Positions 26,579 through 34,883 are shown, counted from the first letter of the stretch. The stretch: DNA of 41,143 nucleotides from Prevotellaceae bacterium (GCA_031263585.1 JAISFN010000072.1:1-41143); one strand, 5' to 3'. A program made the numbers and translations. The notes: a model not told the origin generated them from the letters alone.

Positions 26579-27514
26579 ATGAAAAAAGCACTCGTGTTAT
26601 TGTTGGCTTTACTCCCAATATGGGTATATGGGCAAACCGATGTCCAATTAAGTCAACAGTTATTCAGTAGGGTAAATTACAACCCTGCTGCTACAGGCGC
26701 ATCAAACTATGTAAACGTGTTTTTACTGGCACGACAACAGTGGATTGGTTTTACAGATGCGCCAAGAACTCAAGTTCTTAACGCCCATAATTATTTTGAA
26801 AGTATTAAGTCAGGAGTAGGACTATCTATAAATAATGATAAATTGGGATTGATAAATGCTATTAATGCAAAACTATCTTATGCTTATCATATTCATTTTA
26901 ATGAAAATAGTTATTTATCCTTAGGTTTGAGCGGCGGAATTTTGTATAAAAAATTCGATTGGGCGAATGCCATACCAGAACAAGCAAACGATCCGACTTT
27001 AGATTCATACAGAGATAAACAATCAGAAATTAATCCTGATTTTGATTTCGGGATAGAATTCAATACAAAAAATTTTCAATTAGGGGTGTCGACAACACAC
27101 TTGAACAATGTGGCGAAAAGTATCAGTGATTTGAAGCTATTCCAAGCTAACAGGCACATTTACATATATACAAAATATATTTTTGATGCAGGTCGCCAAT
27201 GGAAATTAGTACCTACTCTTATGGGAGTTAATAACGAAAATACATTTAGTTTTGAAGTTAACGGAATGGCTTATTATAGAGAACGTTTTTGGTTTGGAGC
27301 TTCATACCGCTTAAACGAAAAAGCCGAATCGGAATCGGTAATCGGCATGGTAGGTTTATTTATCACCGATTTTCTACGTTTAGGATACTCGTATGACTTT
27401 AACGTAGGCGCACTTAAAAAGTATTCATCGGGTTCACATGAAATTATGTTATCGCTTCGTTTATCGAAAGGAGATAATAATTACGGACGCAAGTCTCCGC
27501 GTTTCTTTGAATAA
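26579..27514 (+). CDS. PorP/SprF-family type IX secretion membrane protein
   Basis: The protein has 311 residues. A signal peptide (about 1-19, ending VYGQ) is followed by the family's N-terminal pattern: QLFSRVNYNPAATGASNYVN, then ARQQWIGFTDAP. The rest alternates barrel strands (for example GVGLSINNDKLGLINAI and LRLGYSYDFNVG) and ends in an outer-membrane type C-terminal region. PorP/SprF proteins are outer-membrane barrels of the type IX secretion/gliding apparatus or relatives of them. Several paralogues per genome are common, each often paired with an OmpA-type partner as here. It probably works with the upstream PorE-like protein. The core secretion genes (porK, L, M, N) are not in the window. 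Confidence 0.9.
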   Translation: MKKALVLLLALLPIWVYGQTDVQLSQQLFSRVNYNPAATGASNYVNVFLLARQQWIGFTDAPRTQVLNAHNYFESIKSGVGLSINNDKLGLINAINAKLSYAYHIHFNENSYLSLGLSGGILYKKFDWANAIPEQANDPTLDSYRDKQSEINPDFDFGIEFNTKNFQLGVSTTHLNNVAKSISDLKLFQANRHIYIYTKYIFDAGRQWKLVPTLMGVNNENTFSFEVNGMAYYRERFWFGASYRLNEKAESESVIGMVGLFITDFLRLGYSYDFNVGALKKYSSGSHEIMLSLRLSKGDNNYGRKSPRFFE

Positions 27515-27536
27515 TAGTTTTTATATTTAGATAGCG

Positions 27537-27666
27537 AAAAGAGACTATCCAAAAAGCTGTACTTTATCTCATTTTTAGCATTGCTGGCAAGCGAAGGGTT
27601 TTATAATTAGATCCTTCACTTCGTTTAGAATGACAAGTGTGGGGTACTTTTTGGATAAGCTCTTTT
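27537..27666. mobile_element. 130-base MITE-like inverted-repeat element
   Basis: The left end AAAAGAGACTATCCAAAAAG (27537-27556) and the right end CTTTTTGGATAAGCTCTTTT (27647-27666) are inverted repeats with two mismatches over 20 bases. There is no coding capacity. The left end agrees with the IS5-type end at 17691-17710 at 17 of 20 positions, so that element class could mobilise it in trans. The inside carries a CCTTCACTTCGTTTAGAATGACA segment, of a kind often seen in Bacteroidota repeats. A target duplication is not evident. Confidence 0.65.
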
Positions 27667-27762
27667 TATTTTGTCATGATATTATTGTCCCGAATTTAAA
27701 CAGAATAATGATTTCTTTGTTTATATGTCATCTAATACAGAATAATTATTAATTATACAAAA

Positions 27763-28173
27763 ATGAAAAAGATAAGTTTAATTTTTGCTGTAATGGCGCT
27801 ATTGCTTGCATGTAATTCGGGTAAAACCAAAGTAAATGAAACAACACTGGGCACATATGAAGGCATATTGCCTTGCGCCGATTGTGCAGGAATAAACACT
27901 GTTTTAAGACTTTACAAAGATGGGGACAAATATATGTTTGAATTGAAGGAAACTTATTTAGGTAAAGGAGACGAACAGACTTACATCTACAAAGGTGTAG
28001 CTAACGTATTGAATGAATTGGACGATTTAAAAAACGCCACAATTTACGAGCTGTTCAGTGATGATCTTGAATTGAAATTATACTTTATGGCAGTTGATGG
28101 TAATTTGCAAATGCTAGATACCGAGGGTAAAATTATTAATTCGACGTTGAATTATACGCTGATAAAGAAATAA
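27763..28173 (+). CDS. NlpE-like lipoprotein
   Basis: The protein has 136 residues. It starts with a lipoprotein signal (MKKISLIFAVMALLLAC; Cys17 is the lipidation site). GTYEGILPCADCAGINTVL follows, the characteristic N-terminal domain of NlpE-type copper-resistance/envelope-stress lipoproteins, with its CxxC pair. The rest fits the single small beta-barrel domain; the C-terminal OB-like domain of the enterobacterial NlpE is absent, which is usual in Bacteroidota. It should be membrane-anchored in the envelope. It stands alone between a MITE-like element and an ISL3 fragment. Its function in this phylum is not established. Confidence 0.85.
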   Translation: MKKISLIFAVMALLLACNSGKTKVNETTLGTYEGILPCADCAGINTVLRLYKDGDKYMFELKETYLGKGDEQTYIYKGVANVLNELDDLKNATIYELFSDDLELKLYFMAVDGNLQMLDTEGKIINSTLNYTLIKK

Positions 28174-28308
28174 AATACCGGATAAAAAGTAAAGAGGGTT
28201 TGTCAAAAGGCGCACCCATTTATTTCTATGGAATATATATCTTATGCGACAATTTTCATTTCGAAGCAGGATTTTAGGGCTCATATACCGAAAAGTTAAG
28301 GAGAAGAA

Positions 28309-28597
28309 TTAGGCATAAATATTGGTAAGCCTAACTAAAAAGTATGAAATGTTGTTCACACCTCTAAGAGTAGGCCCTAAAGGCTTTATCCTTTGCGTTG
28401 AAAGATTTGGCAGAAACATTACAGAGCTAATTATCAAAGAAGTTGAATATTGTTTTATACTGGGCAGCAATAGAGTTTTTCACGCTATTGAAATGTACAA
28501 ACCCTGACTCTTCGACTTTTCTATACCACTGGGCTAAGCGGGTAAAGGCAATACCTTTATCAGTAATTGTGTTGAGTATAAAGGGAGAAGGCGCTCA
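28309..28597 (-). pseudogene. ISL3-family transposase C-terminal fragment
   Basis: The minus-strand frame reads TDKGIAFTRLAQWYRKVEES, then FNSVKNSIAAQYKTIFNFFD, a stop, SAKSFNAKDKAFRAY, a stop and a frameshift, and finally a VRLTNIYA-like end. This is the C-terminal part of the DDE domain of ISL3-type transposases, including the SAESFNAKIKAFRA-like segment that holds the last catalytic acid in intact copies (here the E of the ASAE pattern is lost). The fragment begins exactly where the S41 peptidase gene ends. A GAGGGTTTGTCAAAAG-like end near 28195-28210 may be its terminal repeat. Confidence 0.8.
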
Positions 28598-30061
28598 TTC
28601 CAGTTTTAAGATTGTCTTGAAAACAGGATCAATATTATATAAGAAATACTCATCATAAAATTCATCTTTATATTCAAACTCCGTACAATAATAGTCCAAA
28701 TCAGGATATATAGGTATTTCAATATCATCATGATAGTAATTTTCCACATCATTTCCTTGTACATTACCATCTAAAGAAGAGGCAATTGAAAATATTAATT
28801 TTGAATTAGGCAGTACAAAATAAAAAGGCCTAATGCCCTCGCCTCCAAGTATTCCGGTAGGAGTTCCGATTGTGATTAATTTACTTACAGTTTTACATGC
28901 GGAAGAAAATGCTAATGTAGAAGAATAACAGCTCTCATTAATAATTACATATATATTGCCATTGTGTAAAATAGAATTGTTGGAGGGTATTATTTCTCGA
29001 TAACCTGTAATACAAAATAATGAGTCCTGTCCTATTATCAAAGGGGTATTTTCTGCAATAGGTATTTCTTGTTTGTCTAAAAGTTGTTTTACAACATGAC
29101 TGTCTTTGAAACAAAGCTTTTGAGGAATATTTATAGTGTCTTTTATTATTGAAGCAAGTATTTCCTTCCATGTCAAATCATTTCCACCGCCATTCGATCG
29201 TACGTCTATAAGTACTTTACTTATTTCTTTTCCTTTATGTTTTTCAATCTCTTGTTTATAGTGATCTATTTTGCTAGCGTCCATTGCCGGTACACGGATA
29301 TAAAGTATTTTATCTTTGTCAAAATAATTCACTCGAATATCTCGAGACCCTTTTCCCTGTGGATATTTAATCCTAAATGATGTGAGTTCTATCTCTTTTA
29401 TTTCTTGCCCATATGAATAAGTTATTAGAAACTTTTCATCCAATCCTGTTATGCTAGGTGGAAAAATCGTTAATGTGTAATATTTCTTGCGATTCTGATC
29501 CCATCTTACACTTGGATGTATCGGAACATTCCATTTCTCCACATACTCGTCAATATCAATTCCGTTTATTTTTAATAGCTTAGCTTTTTTAGGTATTTGT
29601 AATACATTTTCATTGTCAAAAATGTCTGGAAAAAAATACTCCCCATTAATATAAAAAACTTTTAAAGAAGAATATGGACTATATTTAAAATATTTTTTTT
29701 TAAATTCTTGCGAAGTTTTTATCGCTTGATTTATATAGGAAGTATCCGTGTATTTATCAGGATAATATAGGATAAGATTTGTATGTCCGTCTTGACACAA
29801 TAAAAAAGTTTTAGCTATTATATCGTAATAAGAACTTTCGGAAGAAACAGTGTCTATTGATTTTCTATTATTTTTTATCTTAGCTAAAATATCCGTTCCC
29901 GTTACTTCGTAACGCACGCCTAAATGCGGATTAACCGTTCTAATTTTTTCATAGAGAAAGTCAAAATCTTCCAGCATTTGTTGTTTAGTAAATCGAATAG
30001 AATCCGCATTTATATTTGTAAAAAAGCAGATGTATAAACCAATTAATAAAACTTTTTTCAT
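28595..30061 (-). CDS. S41-family peptidase
   Basis: The protein has 488 residues with an N-terminal signal sequence (about 1-18). The S41 core is visible. VLIDVRSNGGGNDLTW is the conserved DxRxNGGG loop. NESCYSSTLAFSSACKT holds the expected nucleophilic serine, and ITIGTPTGILGGEG is the following glycine-rich segment. The protein would be periplasmic or surface-exposed. The ATG overlaps the stop of the upstream SPASM fragment by four bases (ATGA), so the two were translated as a unit. In Bacteroidales, S41 peptidases are sometimes found next to radical SAM peptide maturases; a role in processing or export of a modified peptide is an inference. The 3' end abuts an ISL3 fragment, so the last residues could be altered. 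Confidence 0.88.
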   Translation of the reverse strand: MKKVLLIGLYICFFTNINADSIRFTKQQMLEDFDFLYEKIRTVNPHLGVRYEVTGTDILAKIKNNRKSIDTVSSESSYYDIIAKTFLLCQDGHTNLILYYPDKYTDTSYINQAIKTSQEFKKKYFKYSPYSSLKVFYINGEYFFPDIFDNENVLQIPKKAKLLKINGIDIDEYVEKWNVPIHPSVRWDQNRKKYYTLTIFPPSITGLDEKFLITYSYGQEIKEIELTSFRIKYPQGKGSRDIRVNYFDKDKILYIRVPAMDASKIDHYKQEIEKHKGKEISKVLIDVRSNGGGNDLTWKEILASIIKDTINIPQKLCFKDSHVVKQLLDKQEIPIAENTPLIIGQDSLFCITGYREIIPSNNSILHNGNIYVIINESCYSSTLAFSSACKTVSKLITIGTPTGILGGEGIRPFYFVLPNSKLIFSIASSLDGNVQGNDVENYYHDDIEIPIYPDLDYYCTEFEYKDEFYDEYFLYNIDPVFKTILKLE

Positions 30062-30411
30062 TTTGACTTATTTAAATAATGTAATTCTAAAAATTCTTTC
30101 ATGTTTCCTTTTATATAGCTACAAACATCAATATTATCTCCTTCATACTCATTTTTAATTCTTGTATAAGGACATCCGCCGCCACATGTCGGAAAATGAA
30201 AACATGAACGGCAATTTGGATCATCTAAAGGGTCGGCTCCAGCTAAATACCTTAAAAGCAATTTAGTGTTTACCTTTAAACTATTATCTGATTTAGCGAT
30301 GATTTTATCGGTATCTCCAACATTTATATATATCTCCTGCCGAGACATACGCTTTTCGCTTTGAGAGTAGTTTTGCATAATATAGTGTTTTACAAAATAA
30401 CAAAATAACAA
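30058..30411 (-). pseudogene. radical SAM/SPASM peptide maturase, C-terminal remnant
   Basis: Only about 110 residues remain. They include DDPNCRSCFHFPTCGGGCP, the CxxCxxxxxCxxxC cysteine cluster of a SPASM domain that binds auxiliary iron-sulphur clusters, then a further cysteine in DNIDVCSYIKGN. The radical SAM core with its CxxxCxxC motif is absent. Upstream lie a short AT-rich stretch and an IS1182 fragment, so most of the gene was removed by insertion or deletion. It is coupled by ATGA overlap to the S41 peptidase. Proteins of this kind modify ribosomally made peptides; no precursor gene is visible. It could still be translated, but cannot be a complete enzyme. Confidence 0.75.
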
Positions 30412-30517
30412 AAACTTACATTTACTAAACTGTTATCATTTAGTTTCAAAGTTAAATAATATTTTCGACGTAAGTAAATTAAAAACGACTTTTTACAAAA
30501 TAATTTACACATCCAAT

Positions 30518-30881
30518 ATTTAACCACCATACGCGGAATACAGCCTGTACCGGTAGCGGTGAAAGCGTTTGCAAAAACTGTAAGTACAAAAGAGTATGTT
30601 GTGGAGAGAAAACCAGATTCAAAAAGATAGAGCAAAGTGAACATTACAGCCTATATATGAAAAATCACAGTAAATGGGTTGAAAATGAAATATATGCCAA
30701 ACGAATGTCCCGATTGCGAAGTGCAACGGCAAAGCCGGTATTGGGAACATTGATTAATTTACTGATAATGAAAAAAGTGAACACTCGCGGCATAGCACAG
30801 ACAGAAAAGCATGTTTTAATGGCATCATTGTGTTACAACCTGAAGAAATTTATGAATTTAAAGCTCAAAAAGCCTGAATAA
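30518..30881 (+). pseudogene. IS1182-family transposase C-terminal fragment
   Basis: The plus frame carries a cysteine cluster (ESVCKNCKYKRVCC), then KTRFKKIEQSEHYSLYM, then YAKRMSRLRSATAKPVLGTL and QTEKHVLMASLCYNLKKFM, ending at TAA 30879-30881. This is the C-terminal half of an IS1182-type transposase, including the last catalytic region (normally RSATVEPVFGxL, here with Lys in place of Glu). The N-terminal part is missing. The fragment is head to tail with an ISAs1 fragment on the opposite strand. Confidence 0.82.
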
Positions 30882-30959
30882 CTGACAATAAGCATGTAAA
30901 ATGTAACATTCGGAATGGAAAACTTTTTATTGAGTTTTCCAACCTTTCTGCGCCTGTTA

Positions 30960-31159
30960 TTACGTTTGAATACTCTTTCAAAGGTATCAATCGAGGATAC
31001 TCTATTGAGTAAAGCTAAGATATCGGACAACTCTTTGTGTCGCTCTTTTCCAAACAAATGCATGTCTTGATAATCACTGCCGCCTGTCAAGTATGTACAA
31101 TAAACCTTTTTTATCTTAATATTTTGATGCGGTTGCCCTGGAACTGAACAGATAACCAT
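30960..31159 (-). pseudogene. ISAs1-family transposase N-terminal fragment
   Basis: The minus frame reads DYQDMHLFGKERHKELSDIL, then VSSIDTFERVFKR, matching the N-terminal region of ISAs1 (H-repeat-associated) transposases, whose pattern is an (E/D)...YG...E.L..F..LP.GIPSHDTF.RVF block. The rest is lost at the junction with the IS1182 fragment. A strong bidirectional terminator lies just past its start. Confidence 0.7.
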
Positions 31160-31204
31160 GATAATTCAAGAAATATTTGCATTATAGTAAAAATATCCGT
31201 AAGT

Positions 31205-31263
31205 ATAGAGAACAAAAAGGGAAAACCCTGCATTCGGCAGGGTTTTCCCTTTTTGTTCTCTAT
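31205..31263. terminator. perfect 27-base-pair bidirectional hairpin
   Basis: The arms at 31205-31231 and 31237-31263 are exact inverted complements, with a 5-base loop (ATTCG). The GC block CCCTGC/GCAGGG is near the loop, and A/T-runs lie further out on both sides. It starts 14 bases after the stop of the TonB-like gene, so it is probably that gene's terminator. An unbroken 27-pair stem is unusually long. Confidence 0.85.
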
Positions 31264-31277
31264 GCAAAAACTAATGT

Positions 31278-31988
31278 CTATTGATTATCTAATCGAAATC
31301 TCACAGGGAACTGATATGATACAGGAACTGCTTTACTGCGTTGCATTCCGGGAGTCCATTTCGGAGATAATTTTAAAGCTCGTATGGCTTCCTCATCCAA
31401 CAAAGGGTCAACCGAACGCATTATTTTAATGTTTGTGATGCTTCCATCTGTAGCTATTGTAAACTGTAAATAAACTGTACCCTGTATTCCGTTTTCGGAA
31501 GCGGCTTCGGGATATTTTACTTGTTTTTGAACCCAAGCCGGAAATTTATTGGCATCGCCACCCTGAAAAGAGGGTTTGGTTTCAACAATGGCAAATGGAA
31601 TAACTTCTTCCTCTTCCTTTTCCTGAGTTACTACTACTTCTTTTTTTTCAACATATTCCATGGTTTGTATACCAAGTTTATTATCATCAGAATTAAAAAG
31701 GCTCATGTCCATGTCCAACTGGATATCGTTGCTGGCAATCATGATTTCCTCAGGAGCTATATTAACTTTTGGTATTTCCTGCGGTTTTGGAGGTTCTTCC
31801 TGAGTAATAGGAACATTCTCTTCTTCAATAACAACTTGTGGGCCTATATCAAATATAGACTCTTTTTTGGCCTCCGATTTCCAAGTAAAAGCCACAAGCA
31901 TAACAATCAATGCTACTGCTAATCCTATTTCAAAAAATAGTGTTTTTTTATTTTCTAAATCTGCTTTTTTAATTTTCTTTAGTTCCAT
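31278..31988 (-). CDS. TonB-like energy transducer
   Basis: I place the start at the ATG 31986-31988, giving about 236 residues; the longer upstream frame has no fitting features. One membrane helix near the N-terminus (about 16-36) is followed by a periplasmic P- and E-rich segment (EEPPKPQEIPKV) and the C-terminal TonB domain. The latter shows FPAWVQKQVKYPEAASENGI, GTVYLQFTIATDGSI and LSPKWTPGMQRSKAVPVSY. It would transmit energy from the inner-membrane ExbBD complex to TonB-dependent outer-membrane receptors; no exbB/exbD or receptor is adjacent. The gene is followed by a perfect hairpin terminator, and a nested inverted repeat lies upstream. Confidence 0.92.
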   Translation of the reverse strand: MELKKIKKADLENKKTLFFEIGLAVALIVMLVAFTWKSEAKKESIFDIGPQVVIEEENVPITQEEPPKPQEIPKVNIAPEEIMIASNDIQLDMDMSLFNSDDNKLGIQTMEYVEKKEVVVTQEKEEEEVIPFAIVETKPSFQGGDANKFPAWVQKQVKYPEAASENGIQGTVYLQFTIATDGSITNIKIMRSVDPLLDEEAIRALKLSPKWTPGMQRSKAVPVSYQFPVRFRLDNQ

Positions 31989-32056
31989 AGTAAATGAATT
32001 TAGTGAGATTAAAAGTAAATAATAAATTTCAAAATAACAAAAATCTTTTTCGGGAA

Positions 32057-32097
32057 TAGTAACATACACATAATCAACTAATGTTGATTAGTTACTA
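32057..32097. promoter_or_regulatory. nested inverted repeats upstream of the TonB-like gene
   Basis: TAATCAAC-TAAT-GTTGATTA (32071-32090) is a perfect 8+8 repeat. It is flanked by TAGTAAC (32057-32063) and GTTACTA (32091-32097), a second inverted pair. It lies about 70-110 bases before the TonB-like ATG. It could be an operator or form a cruciform or leader structure. Confidence 0.5.
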
Positions 32098-33023
32098 TCA
32101 GAAGTAACAAAAAACATGCCAAAAATTTTCTTCACTCAAACGCACTTTTTAAGGGCCTTTTTATAATTATCACATGTTGAGTCCTGAAATAGCGTTACAT
32201 AAAAAAGTAATGTTATGGAAGAATTTTGGATGTTGATTTAAAAAGTATGCTGATGTAAAAAATTGACAATAAGGAATAACTTGTATTTTTGTTGAATGAA
32301 AATAAAGACAGAACTGTATTGTCCCCATTGCTAAAGGACAAATATAAAAAAACTTGACACTATTTTTCAGTCAGCTTAGTTGGATATTACGTTTTATTCA
32401 TTCTTTTGTAAGAATTTGGATGATAATTGCAAAGATAGTAAATGTATACCAATTAACCAACTGAAATCAAATATATTATATTAATAATCATAAATTCAAA
32501 ACAGCTGCTTAAACAGGTTCTAAATTATCAAATTATATATATTTTAAAAAGTAATTTTATAATCGCCAAAATGAAATGTCCATTTTTTTTAGAACTTTAT
32601 TAAATATTTCTGGGCTATACGGTTTTGATTGGCGCCCATTAATAGGCAGCCTCAAATTTAAACGAAAAGTCCCGAACCAAATTCGGGGCTTTTAAAATAC
32701 GTTTCAAAAGCCTTTAATAAGTTTTTAAACACTCAGAGCAACCGCACTAAAAAATATTACCAATATAACATTCTGATAATACGCTAGTTATAAAAATGAT
32801 ATTCTATCCAAACAAAATGAATAAAATCACAATATTTTTACAATCAGATATTTATAAAATAGATGGAATTTTGGAGCGGTTGTCCTGATCTTTATTCCGA
32901 AATCAGTATTAAAATACTAATTTTGTTAATTAATCTGCTTATACTTGAATATCGAAATATTACTGAAAAACAAATACATTGAGTAAATATCAGTGTATTT
33001 TACAATGAAAAATCATTTTTTAT
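32098..33023. other. long gap with a transposase relic and an orphan terminator
   Basis: There is no intact gene here. On the plus strand at about 32296-32350 a frame reads KTELYCPHC, a stop, RTNIKK, resembling the zinc ribbon start of IS1-like transposases. An intrinsic terminator lies at 32665-32693 with no gene in front of it. A TAATTTTG box at 32918-32925 could be the -7 element of the transketolase gene. The remainder is AT-rich without recognisable features. Confidence 0.45.
32665..32693 (+). terminator. orphan intrinsic terminator
   Basis: AAAAGTCCCGAA (32665-32676) pairs with TTCGGGGCTTTT (32682-32693), all positions paired if one G-T pair is allowed, with a 5-base loop. The T-run on the right fits a plus-strand transcript. 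No coding frame precedes it; GC-richer patches (GGGCTATACGG and GGCGCCC) lie just upstream, so it may end a small RNA. Confidence 0.65.
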
Positions 33024-33869
33024 ATGACAACTATACAGAATTTGGAACAAATAGCAACGCAGGTTAGGCGTGATGTTATTCGTATGACGGCTGATGCCCT
33101 GTCGGGGCACCCCGGAGGGTCGTTGGGATGTGCCGATTTTTTAACCGCCCTTTATTTTGAAATTTTGCAGCATAAGCCGGAGCGGTTTACCATTGACGGA
33201 CGAGGACAGGATATGTTTTTCCTCTCGAACGGTCATATTTCGCCGATTTGGTATAGCGTTCTGGCACGCAGCGGTTATTTCCCTGTAAACGAACTGTCAA
33301 CCTTCCGTAAGCTCGGATCGCGTTTACAAGGGCATCCTACCAACGCATCGGGTTTATCAGGAGTGCGTGTAGCATCGGGGTCACTGGGACAGGGTTTGTC
33401 GGTAGCTTGCGGTGCAGCACTGGCTAAAAAAATAAACGGTGATCCTCATCTTGTATACTCCCTGCATGGCGACGGCGAGTTACAGGAAGGCCAGATTTGG
33501 GAAGCAGCCATGTTTGCAGCCTCGAAAAAAATTGACAACTTGATTTCGACAGTCGATTGGAACAACCAGCAAATTGACGGTACGGTCGATAGCGTGATAT
33601 CATTGGGAAATCTGGCGGCCAAATGGGAGTCTTTTGGATGGACAGTACTCCATATGCAAGGGAACGATATGGCCGACGTATTGCGTGAGCTAGGCAAAGC
33701 CAAAAGCATGACAGGCAAAGCAAAGCCTGTAATAATACTGATGAAAACCGAAATGGGACAGGGGGTCGATTTTATGCAGGGAACAAATGCCTGGCACGGC
33801 AAAGTTACCAATTCCGAGCAAACCAAAAGAGCTTTACGCCAATTGGAAGAAACTTTGGGCGATTATTAA
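33024..33869 (+). CDS. transketolase, N-terminal subunit
   Basis: The protein has 281 residues and carries the thiamine diphosphate-binding half. GHPGGSLGCADFLTALYFEI is the start pattern; LSNGHISPIWYSVLARSGYF and LQGHPTNASGL follow. The cofactor motif is GDGELQEGQIWEA...VDWNNQQIDG (GDG to NN spacing). Transketolase moves two-carbon units between sugar phosphates in the non-oxidative pentose phosphate pathway. The enzyme is split here: the second half is encoded 50 bases downstream, and the two subunits should form one active site. Split forms are known in several bacterial groups and archaea. The ATG at 33024 is the first in frame. Confidence 0.95.
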   Translation: MTTIQNLEQIATQVRRDVIRMTADALSGHPGGSLGCADFLTALYFEILQHKPERFTIDGRGQDMFFLSNGHISPIWYSVLARSGYFPVNELSTFRKLGSRLQGHPTNASGLSGVRVASGSLGQGLSVACGAALAKKINGDPHLVYSLHGDGELQEGQIWEAAMFAASKKIDNLISTVDWNNQQIDGTVDSVISLGNLAAKWESFGWTVLHMQGNDMADVLRELGKAKSMTGKAKPVIILMKTEMGQGVDFMQGTNAWHGKVTNSEQTKRALRQLEETLGDY

Positions 33870-33919
33870 TTTTTCGGCATCAATTAAACCATTTACTAAG
33901 TCAAACATCATTAAAACAA

Positions 33920-34882
33920 ATGACAAAAAAATATATACCAACGGGAAATAAAGATACCCGCTCGGGTTTCGGGGCAGGTTTGTTGGAGGCAGGAAAGCTG
34001 AACAGCAACATTATGGGCTTATGTGCAGACTTGACCGATTCGGTGAAAATGGGCGATTTTGCCAAGGCTTTCCCCGACCGTTTTATTCAATGTGGAATAT
34101 CGGAAATGAACATGATTGGCGTTGCCGCAGGGCTTGCCTTAAGTGGTAAAATTCCGGTTGCCAGCACTTTCGCCATGTTTGCCACTGGTCATGTTTACGA
34201 CCAAATACGGCAATCGGTAGCTTACTCCAATCATAATGTGAAAATATGTGCTTCGCATGCCGGAATCACGTTGGGCGAAGACGGCGCCACCCACCAGATT
34301 ATGGAAGATATCGGCCTGATGAAAATGCTACCCAACATGGTGGTAATCAATCCTTGCGATTATAACCAAACCAAAGCCGCCACAATGGCAGTTATGGAGT
34401 ACGTAGGGCCGGTTTACCTGCGCTTCGGACGCCCTGTTGTACCTGTATTTACGCCTGATGATCAGGTGTTCAAAATCGGGACGGCCATTAAAATGATCGA
34501 GGGTAGCGACGTAAGCATATTCGTTACCGGGCATCTGGTTTGGGAAGCTTTACAGGCTGCCGAAAAACTGGAAACCGAGGGAATACATATCGAAGTTATT
34601 AATATACACACCATAAAACCACTTGATGTAGTGGCTATATTGAAGTCGGTTGTAAAAACAAGAGCGGTAGTTACCGCTGAAGAACATATGCGAAACGGAG
34701 GTTTGGGCGACAGCATTGCCCAACTGCTGGCTTTAGAGCAGTTGGCTCCGATAGAAATGGTAGCGGTTGACGACAAATTCGGGGAAAGTGGTAAACCTAA
34801 AGAACTTATGGATGTTTACGGATTGAATGCCGAAAATATAATAGCTGCAACAAAACGTGTTTTAAAAAGAAAAAATAAATAA
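33920..34882 (+). CDS. transketolase, C-terminal subunit
   Basis: The protein has 320 residues. The pyrimidine-binding part contains FIQCGISEMNMIGVAAGLAL, with the catalytic Glu of SEMN. The FATGHVYDQIRQSVAYSN and GEDGATHQ patterns follow, and then the C-terminal transketolase domain (about 190-320) with VVTAEEHMRNGGLGDSIAQL. It completes the enzyme begun by the preceding gene. A thioesterase gene starts two bases after its stop, so the three are one transcription unit. Confidence 0.95.
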   Translation: MTKKYIPTGNKDTRSGFGAGLLEAGKLNSNIMGLCADLTDSVKMGDFAKAFPDRFIQCGISEMNMIGVAAGLALSGKIPVASTFAMFATGHVYDQIRQSVAYSNHNVKICASHAGITLGEDGATHQIMEDIGLMKMLPNMVVINPCDYNQTKAATMAVMEYVGPVYLRFGRPVVPVFTPDDQVFKIGTAIKMIEGSDVSIFVTGHLVWEALQAAEKLETEGIHIEVINIHTIKPLDVVAILKSVVKTRAVVTAEEHMRNGGLGDSIAQLLALEQLAPIEMVAVDDKFGESGKPKELMDVYGLNAENIIAATKRVLKRKNK

Positions 34883-34883
34883 A

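Noticed and set aside
32560-32700. SRP RNA, 6S RNA or tmRNA before the orphan terminator
   Set aside because: The conserved GGAAG-type tetraloop region of SRP RNA and the CCA-end features of tmRNA are absent; no known RNA could be named.
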